A stretch of 64,000 bases of DNA, taken from assembly GCA_021399445.1 (NCBI GenBank), contig JAJTUQ010000005.1:1984001-2048000 (forward strand). The letters are read 5' to 3'. The notes beneath the pieces were generated by a model. The model was given only the letters and a program-made list of their open reading frames with translations. It did not search any database and was not told the DNA's origin. This stretch comes from Xylogone sp. PMI_703. Lineage: Eukaryota > Ascomycota > Leotiomycetes. This document shows positions 33,917-45,398 of this stretch, piece after piece. The first letter of the stretch is position 1, and each line of letters opens with the position of its first letter. Position numbers and translations under genes: made by a program.

Positions 33917-36449
33917 ATGAGTGATCCGTACGGTCAAGACTTGAGAAGTACGGGGCCTGGTCCTGTGCCTCCGATGCAAGATGCGCCCGACCCTTCAGGC
34001 CAACCACATCAATTGAGCTCTGCAAGTTCCTACGCAAACTTGCAATACCTCTTCACCAAGCAAGATCTCAAGATGAACACGCCGCCCAGCCTAACCATGA
34101 ATGGACCGCCGAAAGCCAACCGAAATCGACGAAAATCTAGTCAGCCTGGGGAGCAACACACCAAACACCGTCGAACCAGATCCGGATGCTACACTTGTAG
34201 AAGCAGGCGAGTCAAGGTAACGTCCTAGTCTCACATCTTTTTGGGTATAGTGGCTCATTGGTAACAGTGTGATGAAACGCACCCAATTTGCGAACGTGAG
34301 GAAAACTAACTTGTTAACTACACCATCCTCGTGGCCTGGCTAACTTGATTCTTCTTCTAGGATGCAGGAAAGGAGGACGAGATTGTGTCTATCCAGAGAC
34401 AACCACTTCCTCGAAGGCTAGCAGCAAGGCTAATTCAGCTCCTGTCCAGCAAAGTCCGGACTCATCATCAGACGAATATGATGATGCAACGGATGTAGAC
34501 CGCCTTGGCGTCATTCCAGATGAAGATGAGAGCCTTTTCGAAATAGACCCCAAGGCTCCTTCGAGAGTGCGTATCCGTCGAAGTACAACTAGTCTATCAA
34601 CCACTCAAAACAGTACCACAAGAAACAGCTCTGAGACGCCTTCCCTAGGACATGATAAAGGCATCTCACCATCTTCGACAGAGGACTCCGCCGCCTATTC
34701 CGCGTACCACTCTTCCACTTCCTCAAGACTTGGGCTGAAAAGTTCCTTGTTATCGACAGGACATGAAGGCAAACCAGACTGGTCCCATCTCCCTCAAGAT
34801 CTTCAATACTACCTGCTTTATTTTTACGACAACGTCACCTTCCTCCACTATTCATTGAAATGTGCCTCTCCAACTTTCCATCGCACAACTTTTCTCGAAG
34901 CTGCGCTCCGAAATGAGTCGCTGCTGTATGCCGTTGTTGGATTTTCTGCCTTCCAAAGAACGCTGCATAACCCGGATGGCAAGATGCAGGATTTCCTCCA
35001 ATATTATAACAAGGCAGTCTCGTTACTTCTTAAGTCACTTAAAAGGGGTGAAAAACGCAGTATTGGCACGATATTGGCTATACTACAACTTGCTACGATA
35101 GAAGTAGGTTCATTCTTTTCGTGGGCTCTTTTCGTGGAGATCTAACGTTGCATAGGAGTATTTGGGCGATTGGATCAACTTGCTGGGCCACCAGAAAGCA
35201 GCATATGAAATCCTAACGGAACTATACACTCCACAGACAGTCATGCAAACGGAGATGACCCGAGTAATTCTTGGTTGGTATATGCGATTCGATGTCTTTG
35301 CGGGGCTTATGGGAGGATTTGAGACGGTTCTTTCCAGGGAATGGTTCTCGTATGCAGAAGACTTCTACTACCAACAGGGAATTAGGGACCCGGTAAACCT
35401 GAATTGGAAGATCGAGCACTGTTTTGCCCAAGTTCGCTTGGTAGCTATGGACATGTCTCTCCTATTCGCCAGGATGGGCAGAGGAGAATTGAGCCAGGAC
35501 CAATTCATGGCCGAAAATGAAGCAATTGCACGAAGACTTGCAGACTGGCAACTTAAAATGGACCCCGCACTTCGAGATAGTCGATATCTGGTAACGGAGT
35601 TTCCTAATGCACGCCCCCTGGACCCCAACGATATTGTCGATCCATATATTCCTGGGACCATATACTCTGGCCCTCTTTGGATGATGAATCTTTGTACGAT
35701 TGATTGGTACTCCATAGACTTGATGCATAGATACCAGACAGCCTTGACCTTGCGGACGCAGCCCAGCGCTGAGCTAGGAATGAAGGCATATGCTACTTGT
35801 CAGTTATTTGAGGCTATCGAGTACTGGCCTGATAGTCCAAAAGGAACAATCCTGGCTTGTCAAGCAAGCCTTGGTATTGCTTGTCTTTTTCTACCTAGAG
35901 ATCAGAAGCACTCTATGTGGGCGCGACGAAAACTGGCGGCCATTGAATGCGAAGGGTTTGTCGGCTCTAATTGTCTGTCATATAATAAGCTCTCTATTAC
36001 TGACCGGCTCCAATAGGTACATCTACCCATATACATTCCGGACTAAGATGTCCGACTTATTTAGGGACCGGAGCTGTATGCACTGGTGGCTTCCAAATGA
36101 CGAAAATTATCCTCCGATTATCCGTTCAATAAGGAAATTTGTTGAGGAACGTACTACTGCTCCGAAAGATAGAGAAAACGACTTAAGTACCGATCTGCGT
36201 GACATGAAAGCCATATTTGCGAATTTAGATCTTGGTGATGGGACATCAACGGTGATGGATGGCATGGATAGTGGCAAAGGAATTACAGGAAGCACCGCAG
36301 GAGCGACAGGACAAGAGTGGGATGCCTCTAGTTCAGGAGCCACACGAGGAGATGTATATGGCCTTGGATTTAGTGGTGGGCAAGGATTTTGGGGCGAGGG
36401 ACAAGGTGGAGGAGCGTATGGGATACCAAGGCCAGGAGGAGTTCCCTAA
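33917..36449 (+). CDS. Zn(II)2Cys6 transcription factor
   Basis: Five exons (33917-34216, 34268-34295, 34361-35103, 35156-35955, 36017-36449) encode 767 residues. The zinc cluster has Cys at 91, 94, 101, 108, 111 and 118, giving C-x2-C-x6-C-x6-C-x2-C-x6-C. It is assembled across three exons, the middle one only 28 nt, so a missed exon would destroy the motif. A basic stretch (NRNRRK, KHRRTRS) precedes the cluster. An acidic Ser-rich linker follows. Residues about 240-620 match the helical regulatory domain of the Fungal_trans_2 (DUF3468) type, with the late segment SDLFRDRSCMHWWLPNDENYP. The C-terminus is Gly-rich. It should bind CGG-type DNA sites in the nucleus. Target genes are unknown. 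It resembles factors annotated RfeD-like in aspergilli, but I am not sure of orthology. Confidence 0.88.
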
Positions 36450-37341
36450 TGGGCCATAAAAGAGTTTAGATGCAAAGCCTTTGAAACGCATCGAGAACTT
36501 TTCGTCAAATTATAAGAAAAGGCGCGTCCGCCAACTATCCGGTTATGACGACGATGTAGCGTTCTATACTAAGCGCTGAAATCCATAAAGCAGGAAGCTG
36601 ATAGGAAATGGTAGCGGATGGGCCTGCTAAAGGCCTACTATTATGACTTCATGACTGGGAGGTTTAACTTCACTTGGAAACATTTCAATTCGATAAACCA
36701 GTTTGTTACCTATTGGTGAACTAGCAGCCTCTTGGCTTTGATTCTGCTTGATCTCAACCTCAAGCTATTGAGGGAACGAATGTGGATTTATATTACTTAT
36801 TATTCGTTCTTCCAAAGCGAAGATGGTGTATTCATATATGGATTTTGGCTGGCGTGGCTGGGTACCTTATAAGGTGGGAATATGTGCGGCCAAAAGCATC
36901 CTCTGACCGACAAGGTGGGGCTCTGCGAACTTTAAAATAAAAGACAGTAACGATGAAATTTGTGCAAGATCTTCCCTAAACGACAAATTTGAACGCAAGT
37001 AAATCGATGCTCTACTGTACCTATCATGGTCATGTAGTTGACAGTTAATGCCAATAAAGGAGTTCAGGGGTTCATTCACGTGATATTCTAAATAAAAGTC
37101 TGGGGTAGCGTGCCAATCATGATTCGTGAAGTAGACGAAATGCGCCATTCCTATCACGGCTTAACGCAAACGGCACAAGGTTTAGCTTCTGTGGCCTAGC
37201 AACTTCAAGCATGGAAAGGTAGGTTATTCCAATTCAAACAGACAATTCGAGATCGCAGCATTCCGCCAAGGACGAAACAGATATCCATTTGAGATATATG
37301 CCAAAGGAGCGCCTGGGCAGATAAACTCCGTTAGAATCACA
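36450..37341. other. intergenic spacer before NOT2
   Basis: No credible coding sequence. It contains the 3' end of the transcription-factor gene and the NOT2 promoter. Confidence 0.5.
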
Positions 37342-39973
37342 ATGAATCGACCAGGTATGGAGGAGTCATGTTCTTTCTACTCCCCTCTCAAGGATGCCCC
37401 GCTGGCGGGACGAACGCGGCTGGAGGAGCAGTCCGATTTTTATACGTGGAATTGCACTGTGTGCTTTGGAGAATGTGAACTGCGAGTGCCCTGAGATACT
37501 TGGCCATTCACTTTGCCCATTTTCCCAAAGGTGAACGGGAGTACTGTGCGGAGAGGCTCTATCTTCAACGGCTGTCCCATGCGATTCCCTGACTAGACAG
37601 TTTTGCCTCTGTCTATGGATAGGCCGTGTGCGCGTTGGCTCTTTGGGGTCATGGTGGATCGCAGCTCCCCATCAGTGCCGTCATGCGACAGGCAGTCCTG
37701 GGTCGTCACTTCCCTTTGTTGCAGTGTACACTCTTGATAAGTCATTTTAGAAACTAACAGAGTTGCCTATGCAGGTGTCGGTCCGCAGCAACTACGAGGC
37801 ATGCCTACGGGCTTTGGAGCCCAGCAACAGATACCACAGACAAGGAATATGTCGTCGAGGTTACCTCCGAGCGGGAAAATGGGTATGGCTGTCCACGGCT
37901 GTTCTTGCGTTGGTTTGCAAAGACGATGTCGGAAAGTACTGATGGGTTAATCGTTTTTCTTGAATATAGCAAGTAACGGAGGGACGTGGGCGTTTGGTGC
38001 GGGAGTACCTCTCGGCGGTGGTGCTTTACCAAATAGTCGGCCGAACAACGCTCCTATGACTAGTTTTGCGCAAACTATCGGAGGTCCATCACAGCAGGCA
38101 CCGCTAGATCCTTCGTGAGTGCCTTCCTTTGTCTAGTTTTCTTTTATACCACCGGCAATATTCCTCGGCGGACTATACTCTGGTTGGGAGTGGTTCAAGA
38201 CATCTTGGGACTTAACTTTTTCTGTCTGTGTTCTTTATTGTTCTGTTACTTGTAGTGTGGATACGATGGACTATATACTGGGAAACTACGATACGTAAGC
38301 ATCCTGATTAGGGCGATCTAAAATATCTAGCTACTATGGCTGGGTATATACTGCAGGATGTTAAAGAATGCTCTCAGTTTAATCTATTGATATTCCCCTT
38401 TTCTATCAGCTAATGTTGCCGTTTAGGGAATTTCCTTCTCTCTCAAACCAATCTCAAAACCTCAACTCGAACCAAGCAAGTAGTTGGGCAACTGCAGGTA
38501 TAAGAAATGCCGGATCAACGAATATGCGATCTCTCCAGACAGGTCTCTCTCAACAGCAGACACAACAGCAACAGGATGACTTATTTAGCCCTTCGTCTCA
38601 AATACAAAGTGGTCAAGGATTTAGATTTAGCAATCAAAATGCTGGTGGGCAACCATCGCAGGGCCAATCAAATGGTACGGATGAATTCCCACCGCTTAAC
38701 CGCAATGTAAACTGAGAGGCTAGTCAAGATCGGCCACCAAGCTTACTTCGAAATCTTGGATCTGCAGGTCAATCGAGTGGATTAGGATTTGGTTCCACCA
38801 ATCTCACACAGCAGAATCGCGGAAATGGGCTATTAAATGCCTTGTCTGGCAGCGCGAGAGGGTCTTCTAATGCTCTAGTAGGTTCAGGTAGCAGTTTATC
38901 AGGTACATGATTCACAACATTAACAAAATCTACGGTACTGATCAATTGATTTTCCAGGTGCTCCACCATCACGATCACCACATGAGGGCACTCGACAAGG
39001 CCCGGGGCTTACTAATGAAAATGATGCACCTGTAAGTGTAGAAATAAGTCTGTATTCAAGAATATACCAGAAACTTATATCACCTCTCAAAATTTCTAGT
39101 TCAACTCGTCAAATCCCCTATCTCACGATGAAAGTGCGCAACCACCAACAACTAATACTCCAGGACCAAGGCTTGATGGCGAATCACAACAGGATCCGCG
39201 ATCTCAAAGCCAGGATGTAACCAAAAGTACAGATGATTCTGGACCTGAGGTTCAGGACCCTTTAAATGGCATGAGCGATATTGACAAGTGGGGCTTGAAA
39301 GGGTTCTCTTATATGATGAATAATTTTCCAGATTACGCAGCTTTGGTTACCGGTGCTGATATCACTAACATGGGCATGGAGCTCACTTCTTCAGAGTAAG
39401 TTGGATGACTCGCAGAGACAAGAATGTCGAGACAATTTCTGACCTTACCAGGCCGATATCTACCCAGATATATTCGTTATGGGATAACGAACCTCCAAGG
39501 CCTGCCATTCCACGATACACCTTACCTGAATGTTATAGAGTTCATAATGTTGCAAGTCTAGACAGTAAAATGTCGAACTTTAATGATGAAGCCCTCATAT
39601 TCATGTTTTACAGCAACCCAGGAGATATACAACAAGTAATGGCTGCACAAGAGCTGTAAGTTACCTACTCTGTTTTATGACAAAGTTTGGCTAATGTGTT
39701 CTGGTGATAGGCATAATCGTAATTGGCGGTATCACAAGAAGTTGCAGTTGTGGCTGACCAAAGACGATCTGATGGTCCCCCAAGTTATTGCGAATGGAAC
39801 GGAACGGGGTTATTACATCTTCTTTGATATCAAGCAGTGGCATCGTGAGCGCGTAAGTAAAAATTTGCCCGATTATATTCTTATCCTGCTTACAAGTGTT
39901 AAAGAGAGAATTCACACTGGTTTACGATGATCTGGAAACACTACCGAACGGTCCTCGCGGCCCTCTTGTATAG
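37342..39973 (+). CDS. not2: CCR4-NOT complex subunit NOT2, with an in-frame TGA
   Basis: Exons 37342-37354, 37775-37882, 37970-38114, 38427-38902, 38958-39031, 39100-39395, 39452-39655, 39711-39852 and 39905-39973 form one 509-codon frame. It is open except for a TGA at 38713-38715 (codon 185). NOT2 is a scaffold subunit of the CCR4-NOT deadenylase and transcription regulator. The N-terminus is Gln/Asn/Ser-rich with SRLPPSGKM, EFPSLSN and EFPPLNRN motifs. The C-terminal NOT2/3/5 box is intact (WGLKGFSYMMNN, FNDEALIFMFYSNPGD, RNWRYHKKLQLWLTKDD, YYIFFDIKQWHRERREFTL). Downstream of the TGA the frame still encodes family-like sequence, and every later intron keeps phase, so the TGA interrupts genuine coding DNA. 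A 93-nt GT-AG segment (38675-38767) covering the TGA could be removed in frame. Confidence 0.85.
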
Positions 39974-40917
39974 TACACCCACATATTTGTACCTGTCGCT
40001 CCATGTAGATGTCTTGGGCTTTCACGGACTGTTGCTTACTGGCCTATTCATTGGCATGGAACTTGCCCTTCTCTGGTTGTGCTTTGCACATGTTGATTTT
40101 CACTTTCGGGCTTCTCTTGGACCTCTATAGGAACTGAGGCATGGCGTTCTTTCATCATTGCACTTGAGTACACGGAGCACAAACCTTATGAAGAGAGAGT
40201 ACGGGATCTCTATTCTGCTTTGGCGTTTTTTGCAACCAGGCTAGGTTTGCATTTGGGCTCTTGGTACGGCGTATGCTGGGTCAAATGCCATGATCCATCA
40301 GTAAATGAAATGAATCTCGACCGTTTTTATGGTGTGATAAGCGTGAGATAATGTGACAAATGTGAGATTGCATTTTACTGTAAATCCTGATCGTAGCAGT
40401 GTATGTCAGGACGGTATGGCGATTAATACCCACGTTGACAGACGCTGCTGTCGTGGTGGTTCTGACGGCTTACTGTAATCAAGGGGGGAGGGGGTGCCGA
40501 TAAAGATTCCACGGGGGTGGAGCATGATTCAGTGCCAAGTCCCGAGCACGGCAGCTTTGACTTGCCTCCCTCTCCACACTGCCACATTCGTACGTGTACC
40601 TGAAGCGATATCCAGACGGCGAAAGTAATATTCCACGTCATTCTTTTCGCAACTTGAGAGCCATTCGCAGGAAACAAGGGCAACTCTATATCTGGACAAT
40701 TCCAGCCAGAACGATTATCCATGCAAAACTGATATACGCTTACTATCAGACAAATCGATACACAAATCAAGCCCGCAGCGGGCTCCGAATTCCTTCGATC
40801 AGCCACATCCAAAAATACCACTTGGAGCCGACTCGTACGACCCCCCGAAAGAAAGAAAACTAGTAGCACGGCGGCGACCTGTTGCCGACGTTTGCAAACC
40901 CAATACAGGAAAACAAG
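39974..40917. other. intergenic spacer between NOT2 and the CUE-domain gene
   Basis: No convincing coding sequence; open frames around 40423-40869 on both strands look like chance. The interval probably holds the NOT2 3' end and the promoter of the CUE gene. Confidence 0.5.
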
Positions 40918-41721
40918 ATGTCCTCTTCAGATCAAACAATCGGGTTACCGCAGCTGGTGATAATCTTGGTGCTGGGTGGTCTTGCGATCCGATACTTCTT
41001 CTTTTCGTCTCCCGAACATGCACATGGTGGAGGGTATAGCTCGTCGGTGGAGAGGTTGCGCGCTCGAGAGGCAGATGTGGAGCGGATACAGCAGATGTTT
41101 CCCCAGATACCGCGGCGGAGTATAATGTGGGATTTGCAGAGGAATGGAGGGAATGTGGCTGCTACTACGGAGAGAATATTAAGTGGGATGGGGTTGGAGA
41201 ATGTGAGTTACTTTTGGTTTGCCTTGGTCTTTTGGGGCATCAGTTTCGCCATGACTTTGGACTCCTCCTCGCTCTTCGATGCACAAGTTCATCATCTTTT
41301 CTTTCCTTTAGTTTCTGTTCTGCCTAGGCATTCTTCCAGGGTTGTTTGAATGAGTAGTAGTTAATTTTGGAAACAACAGCCTCCACAGTCCTTCCAACCT
41401 GCCCCTCCTCCATCAGCCGCACCTGCAACAGCAGCGACAACCGCAACATCAGCAATCGCCGCCAATCGCACAGCTCCACAACCGGATCTGATAACAAGAT
41501 ACAACCTTCAATCCAAGCTTGCTGAGGAGAAAGCAAAGAAGGAGAGAGAGGAACAGGAAGAGGCTCAAGCCAAGAAGTCGAAGGCGCAGGCGTGGAGCTC
41601 GAATAAGTCAGAAAGGCAGGCCTTACTACAGCGAAGAAGAGACGAGATGATTCTGGCTGCTAGGAGGAAGATGGAAGCCAAGCTTGCAGAGGAAAAAGCA
41701 ACCGAGCCTAAGAATGTATAA
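40918..41721 (+). CDS. CUE-domain ER membrane protein, Cue1-like
   Basis: Exons 40918-41202 and 41380-41721 encode 208 residues. A transmembrane helix lies at about 11-28 (LVIILVLGGLAIRYFFF). A CUE ubiquitin-binding domain follows at about 42-90, with the MFP motif (IQQMFPQIP) and a second conserved helix (NGGNVAATTERILSG). Then come a Pro/Ala-rich linker and a charged coiled-coil-like tail rich in Glu, Lys and Arg. Yeast Cue1 anchors the E2 enzyme Ubc7 to the ER for ER-associated degradation, and the order of TM helix, CUE domain and basic C-terminal helix agrees. Recruitment of Ubc7 is inferred. The 177-nt intron is longer than most in the window. Confidence 0.85.
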
Positions 41722-42607
41722 TATAGTAACGAATGGTCTGACGGGAATGATTTTACGTGTGCTCTTCAATCAGGGACGGATCCGTACTCTTGGGTTGTAT
41801 TCTCCTTTTCTGGGAGATATCTGGTCTGGGCGTCTTTTGGGTATCTTGACTTCCTCCTCCGTTTAACATAAGAAAAGCCTTTCTGGCTGATTTCAAGGAT
41901 AGGAATTATTGAACAGAATCCATCCTGATTATATCTGATAGCTATTGTTAATAATTTTACTAGTTTTCAGCTATGCACTTGTTCTCGTTGTTCTGCTGCA
42001 GTATTGAAGGGACAGTAGTGAGCTTATTAGGCATATGGAAAGGCCTTTCTTTTGGACTTGTTTTGTGATATGGGTATCAGCAGATCCCTCTTTCGTCTCA
42101 CAACCTGCCACTTCATACTTCGTTAGTGAATGCATATAAGCTGCCACTAATCTTTTTATTTCTATAACTCATATTCACAAAGGATTCTACGTTCTATAAG
42201 TTACCGGGGAATATCAGAACTTATTCTATTCAATCTAAAGCTACAGTGAATTCAACATATATGGCTCTCATGTAGTTAGGTTTGCTAGTTTTCTTTTTTT
42301 TCGGTATCGAATAAATCAATTGTGCCAATTTCCCGTCTATAAATACCTCACATCGCCTCCCCCTCTTTCATATTTTCTTTAAACTCTATAAACTCTACTT
42401 CATCTCCAATCAACCCGGTGAGGAACGCTTACGCACACGATAAACAACTGGGAGCTGGTAGAGAACTGGTGGAATGAGAAAGGGATAATAAGTTAGACTC
42501 TTACTCTTACTCTTCATAGGATTACTGCTAATATTCTAGAACAGTAACTCTCGTTGTCAACGATCATTCTGTTCCAGAGTCCATTCCTGGAGAACATTGG
42601 ACGGCCC
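41722..42607. other. intergenic spacer, promoter of the uncharacterised gene at 42608
   Basis: AT-rich. A CCAAT at about 42324 and a TATAAAT at 42338-42344 lie about 265-285 bp before the next start, followed by a CT-rich stretch. Confidence 0.5.
42338..42344 (+). promoter_or_regulatory. TATA box (candidate) of the gene at 42608
   Basis: TATAAAT followed by CT-rich DNA and preceded by CCAAT 14 bp upstream. Position relative to the ATG is about 264 bp. Confidence 0.45.
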
Positions 42608-43450
42608 ATGACAGGTATCTTTTGTGATAAAAAAGAGTTCGTGCTGCTTTGAGGTGCCGGAATTTCTCTATGGCCGACTAACTCTCATGGTATTCCAGAT
42701 TCATACACAAAGACTGATCGCGCTGTCTATAACCTGTACCATATTGCTCCCCTTTACGAATGGGATGATTTTGAGAGAGAAGTCCGGCTACTAGCAAAGG
42801 CGAAGGGACTGAGCAGACGGCATTTGGCACTTTCCCCAAAAGGCCTAGAAGGGAAGGAGAATCATTCTGCCAATGAGCAAACTTTTGTTGGGGACGAAAA
42901 TTCCGTCCATGGTCGGGTTTTCGAGAATGATGGGGGGCTGGTGACAAGCGTCCTTCAGGATGAGCAAATTCTCTGCTGCTTTGGAGATGCTAGTGCTTCT
43001 CTATGGCCCACGGATTCACATGGCTTCCCAGATGTCGTCTTAATGACCAACGATGGATGCGTCAGATTCGTTAGGGAGATGGTAATACCATGGGTCCACA
43101 AGCTCCACCGCGCCATGAGAAACGAGCGTAGATGGAGGAAGTTTATGGGTCAAACCAGTAGATATATGTGGCTGGGCGGGTGTAAGTACGGCTTCCTGAG
43201 CACGTACGACGAGACCGTGTTCTTAAAGCAAGACATTGACCCTCAAAACCCGGGGGGCTATGCCCTTTTTTACTCGGACATCATTCTCCACTCAACCTCG
43301 AGCGAAGAGGTCCCAGGACCAAATCCCCAACCTGAGGACTTCAGGAACACAGTCTCTCTAAGAGAGTGCATGCTCTATATCGGAAGAGAAATACAAAATG
43401 GCAACTGGCCATTGGCAAATACAATGACAATAAATCAATGGATCATCTAG
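42608..43450 (+). CDS. uncharacterised fungal protein, DUF-like C-terminal domain
   Basis: Two exons (42608-42614 and 42699-43450) encode 252 residues. The first exon is only seven bases (ATG ACA G). The intron has a good GACTAAC branch site and CCAG acceptor and joins to an uninterrupted frame beginning DSYTKTDRAVYNLYH. No domain of known function is visible. The C-terminal half (QTSRYMWLGGCKYGFLSTYDETVFLKQ, then SLRECMLYIGREI) matches a pattern that recurs in uncharacterised proteins of filamentous ascomycetes, sometimes in families with many copies and linked to fungal-specific kinase-like genes. That link is from memory and no function should be assumed. The 3' end is duplicated just downstream as a broken copy. 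There is no signal peptide or membrane helix. Confidence 0.7.
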
Positions 43451-43451
43451 G

Positions 43452-43652
43452 ATAGCGGGTTATGCGCTGTGGTATTCGGACGTTGTCCAACACACCAACT
43501 CAAGCTAAGAGGTCAGGGGCACCAACCCCCAAGCTGGCCAGTACAGAGACCGCGTCTCCTTGAGAGAATGCTTTCTCTTCTTAGGACAAGAGATACAAGC
43601 GGGCAACTGGGCGGCAGCAAATCGTATGCCCTATAATCAATGGTGCAGATAG
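43452..43652 (+). pseudogene. decayed tandem copy of the 3' end of the preceding gene
   Basis: Starting right after the stop of the gene at 42608, one frame reads GYALWYSDVVQHTNSS, then TAA (43506-43508), then a stretch ending in SLRECFLFLGQEIQAGN and NQWCR with TAG at 43650-43652. It parallels the parent residues GYALFYSDIILHSTSS to NQWII over about 65 codons at the same spacing. The in-frame TAA and the missing 5' part mark it as a non-functional remnant. Substitutions are numerous, so the duplication is not recent, or a longer second gene was lost. Confidence 0.75.
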
Positions 43653-45398
43653 TTGCCCATGTATCTCGCTTTTCTTGTTTTCCCTTTCTTTCTTCCTGTA
43701 TGATTATGTTTTGTGTGTTGGGTTAGCACAAGGACGAACTTATCAAAGTGTAAAGTGACCTTCTCTTCTCCGGCTCTTTGCTTAGTCGGGCTCTACGAGA
43801 TGTTTAACAACTGACCACATGCTAGCTTTTAGAAGAGATTTCGACGGAAATTAAAAAAAATTGTCAAATTTCTGCCAAAATATAACGATGTCACTACTCA
43901 GAAATCCAACCAAGACTTTCTCTGAGATGCCACGCAAAGGCCAGAGGACAATCGAACAGGCTGCAGAAGCCGCATGGGCACTCTCTAAAGTTCTGAAAGA
44001 CCATATTGTACGTGATAGAAAATCGGCTTTGGATTAGGAGCTATTAGCTTGCTAATAGACGTTTACTTACAGAGACTAATTCCAATGACAGCCCGTCTAA
44101 GGGGAAAATCAAGCCAACCAATAACCAAGACTTTGAGGTTCCTTCACAACTAAAGATACCAGTCGCCACCTTTTGAATACTCAGTTTGGTGATTCGGTCA
44201 ATCCAATTTCATCACTTAATGATGCACAAAAGCAGAGGATAAATGTCAAAGGGGAGCCAGTATAATTATTAACAAGACTACCGTATATAGTTATGATGAA
44301 TCCTGTTGAAATATTTTCTAATGTTCAAGTCAGCAACACTCGAGTTTTGTAATAAAAAGAAGGGAGACGGTATACCAAAGATGTTTTCACTTACATCAGA
44401 CCAAAGCTGGATAAAATGAATTCATTTTTGAGACTGCAGATAACTGAACTTGTAACATTGGGGAGAGAGAGGACGAAGTCAGAATCTATCCATTAAAATA
44501 TATGAAGAGAAAACTAAGAAACAGACAACCCCAAACACCTCTTGACTCATATCCAAACGAACGCCGCCAAAGTAGAACCTTCTCTAACATGCATAGACGA
44601 AACGAAATCGAACGAGTAGATGATGAAAATAAAACACGCGCAATGCTCCACGCTATCTAAAAGTCTCAATCCGATGTATCAGTGCCAAGTCCCGTCATCC
44701 CTATCTTCCTGTCTACTTTTACCCCCCTCTTTTCCGTTTCGTTGATCATCGTAAAACCCAGTGCAACCCTCATTATAAATCTTAACAGCAAATGCATAAT
44801 ACTGGTAGTTGGTGCGCAACATCTCATGACATCTGACGATTTCGACATCCGTCTCCTCGAGGAGCGCCGCATGATCATTCCGTCTTAGTCTCCAGGAAGA
44901 AATACGACGATGATGACGGTGATGTGATTTGTTCTTCCACCTGTTGTTTTTGAAACGAAATTTGCTAATGCGCTCTTATCCTCATATCCTTGACAGAATT
45001 GATGTATAGCGGGACAAACTCAGCATACATTCCATCTAGAGAGCATGACATGCCTAGAAGTAAAGAGCAAAGGAGCAACGTGTAAGTAGAAGCTTCATTG
45101 GATAATAGATGGGAATAGGGAAAGGGACCCGTAGAGGAAAAGTCAAAAAAATATTAAAAAATAAAAAATGAACAAGCAAAAACAAGGGATATGGAGCGAT
45201 GAAGGCATAGCGCGCATAACACGCTTGGAAAGTCTCCACTTGGGGATTATCTTTTGCTTCGCTATCTCGCTTGCATACATCGTCGCATAATATCTCGTGG
45301 TGTTGATGTGATGTAGTTTTTCTTTTACGGCCTTCTCCACGGGCTGGGCTGATTATTTTGTGGTGAGGCGAGACCTAGTTTCGGAAAGAAACCAAGTC
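43653..45398. other. 1.7 kb spacer, AT-rich
   Basis: No reliable gene. A 49-codon frame at 43888-44037 (beginning MSLLRNPTKTFSEMPRKG) with a possible donor at 44008 looks mildly protein-like and could be a relic, but support is too weak for a call. The right part is the 3' region of the F-box gene. Confidence 0.4.

Noticed and set aside
33376..33918. 180-codon minus-strand frame abutting the Zn2Cys6 start codon
   Set aside because: No domain-like features or splice support, and it covers the expected promoter and leader of a secure gene.
38706..38767. Intron from GTAAAC in NOT2 to remove the TGA
   Set aside because: The next AG acceptors give either a 17-nt intron or a phase that runs into TAG at once. 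Only the donor at 38675 gives an open frame.
40423..40869. 148-codon minus-strand frame between NOT2 and the CUE gene
   Set aside because: Random-looking composition, and a plus-strand frame overlaps it. It occupies the promoter of the CUE gene.
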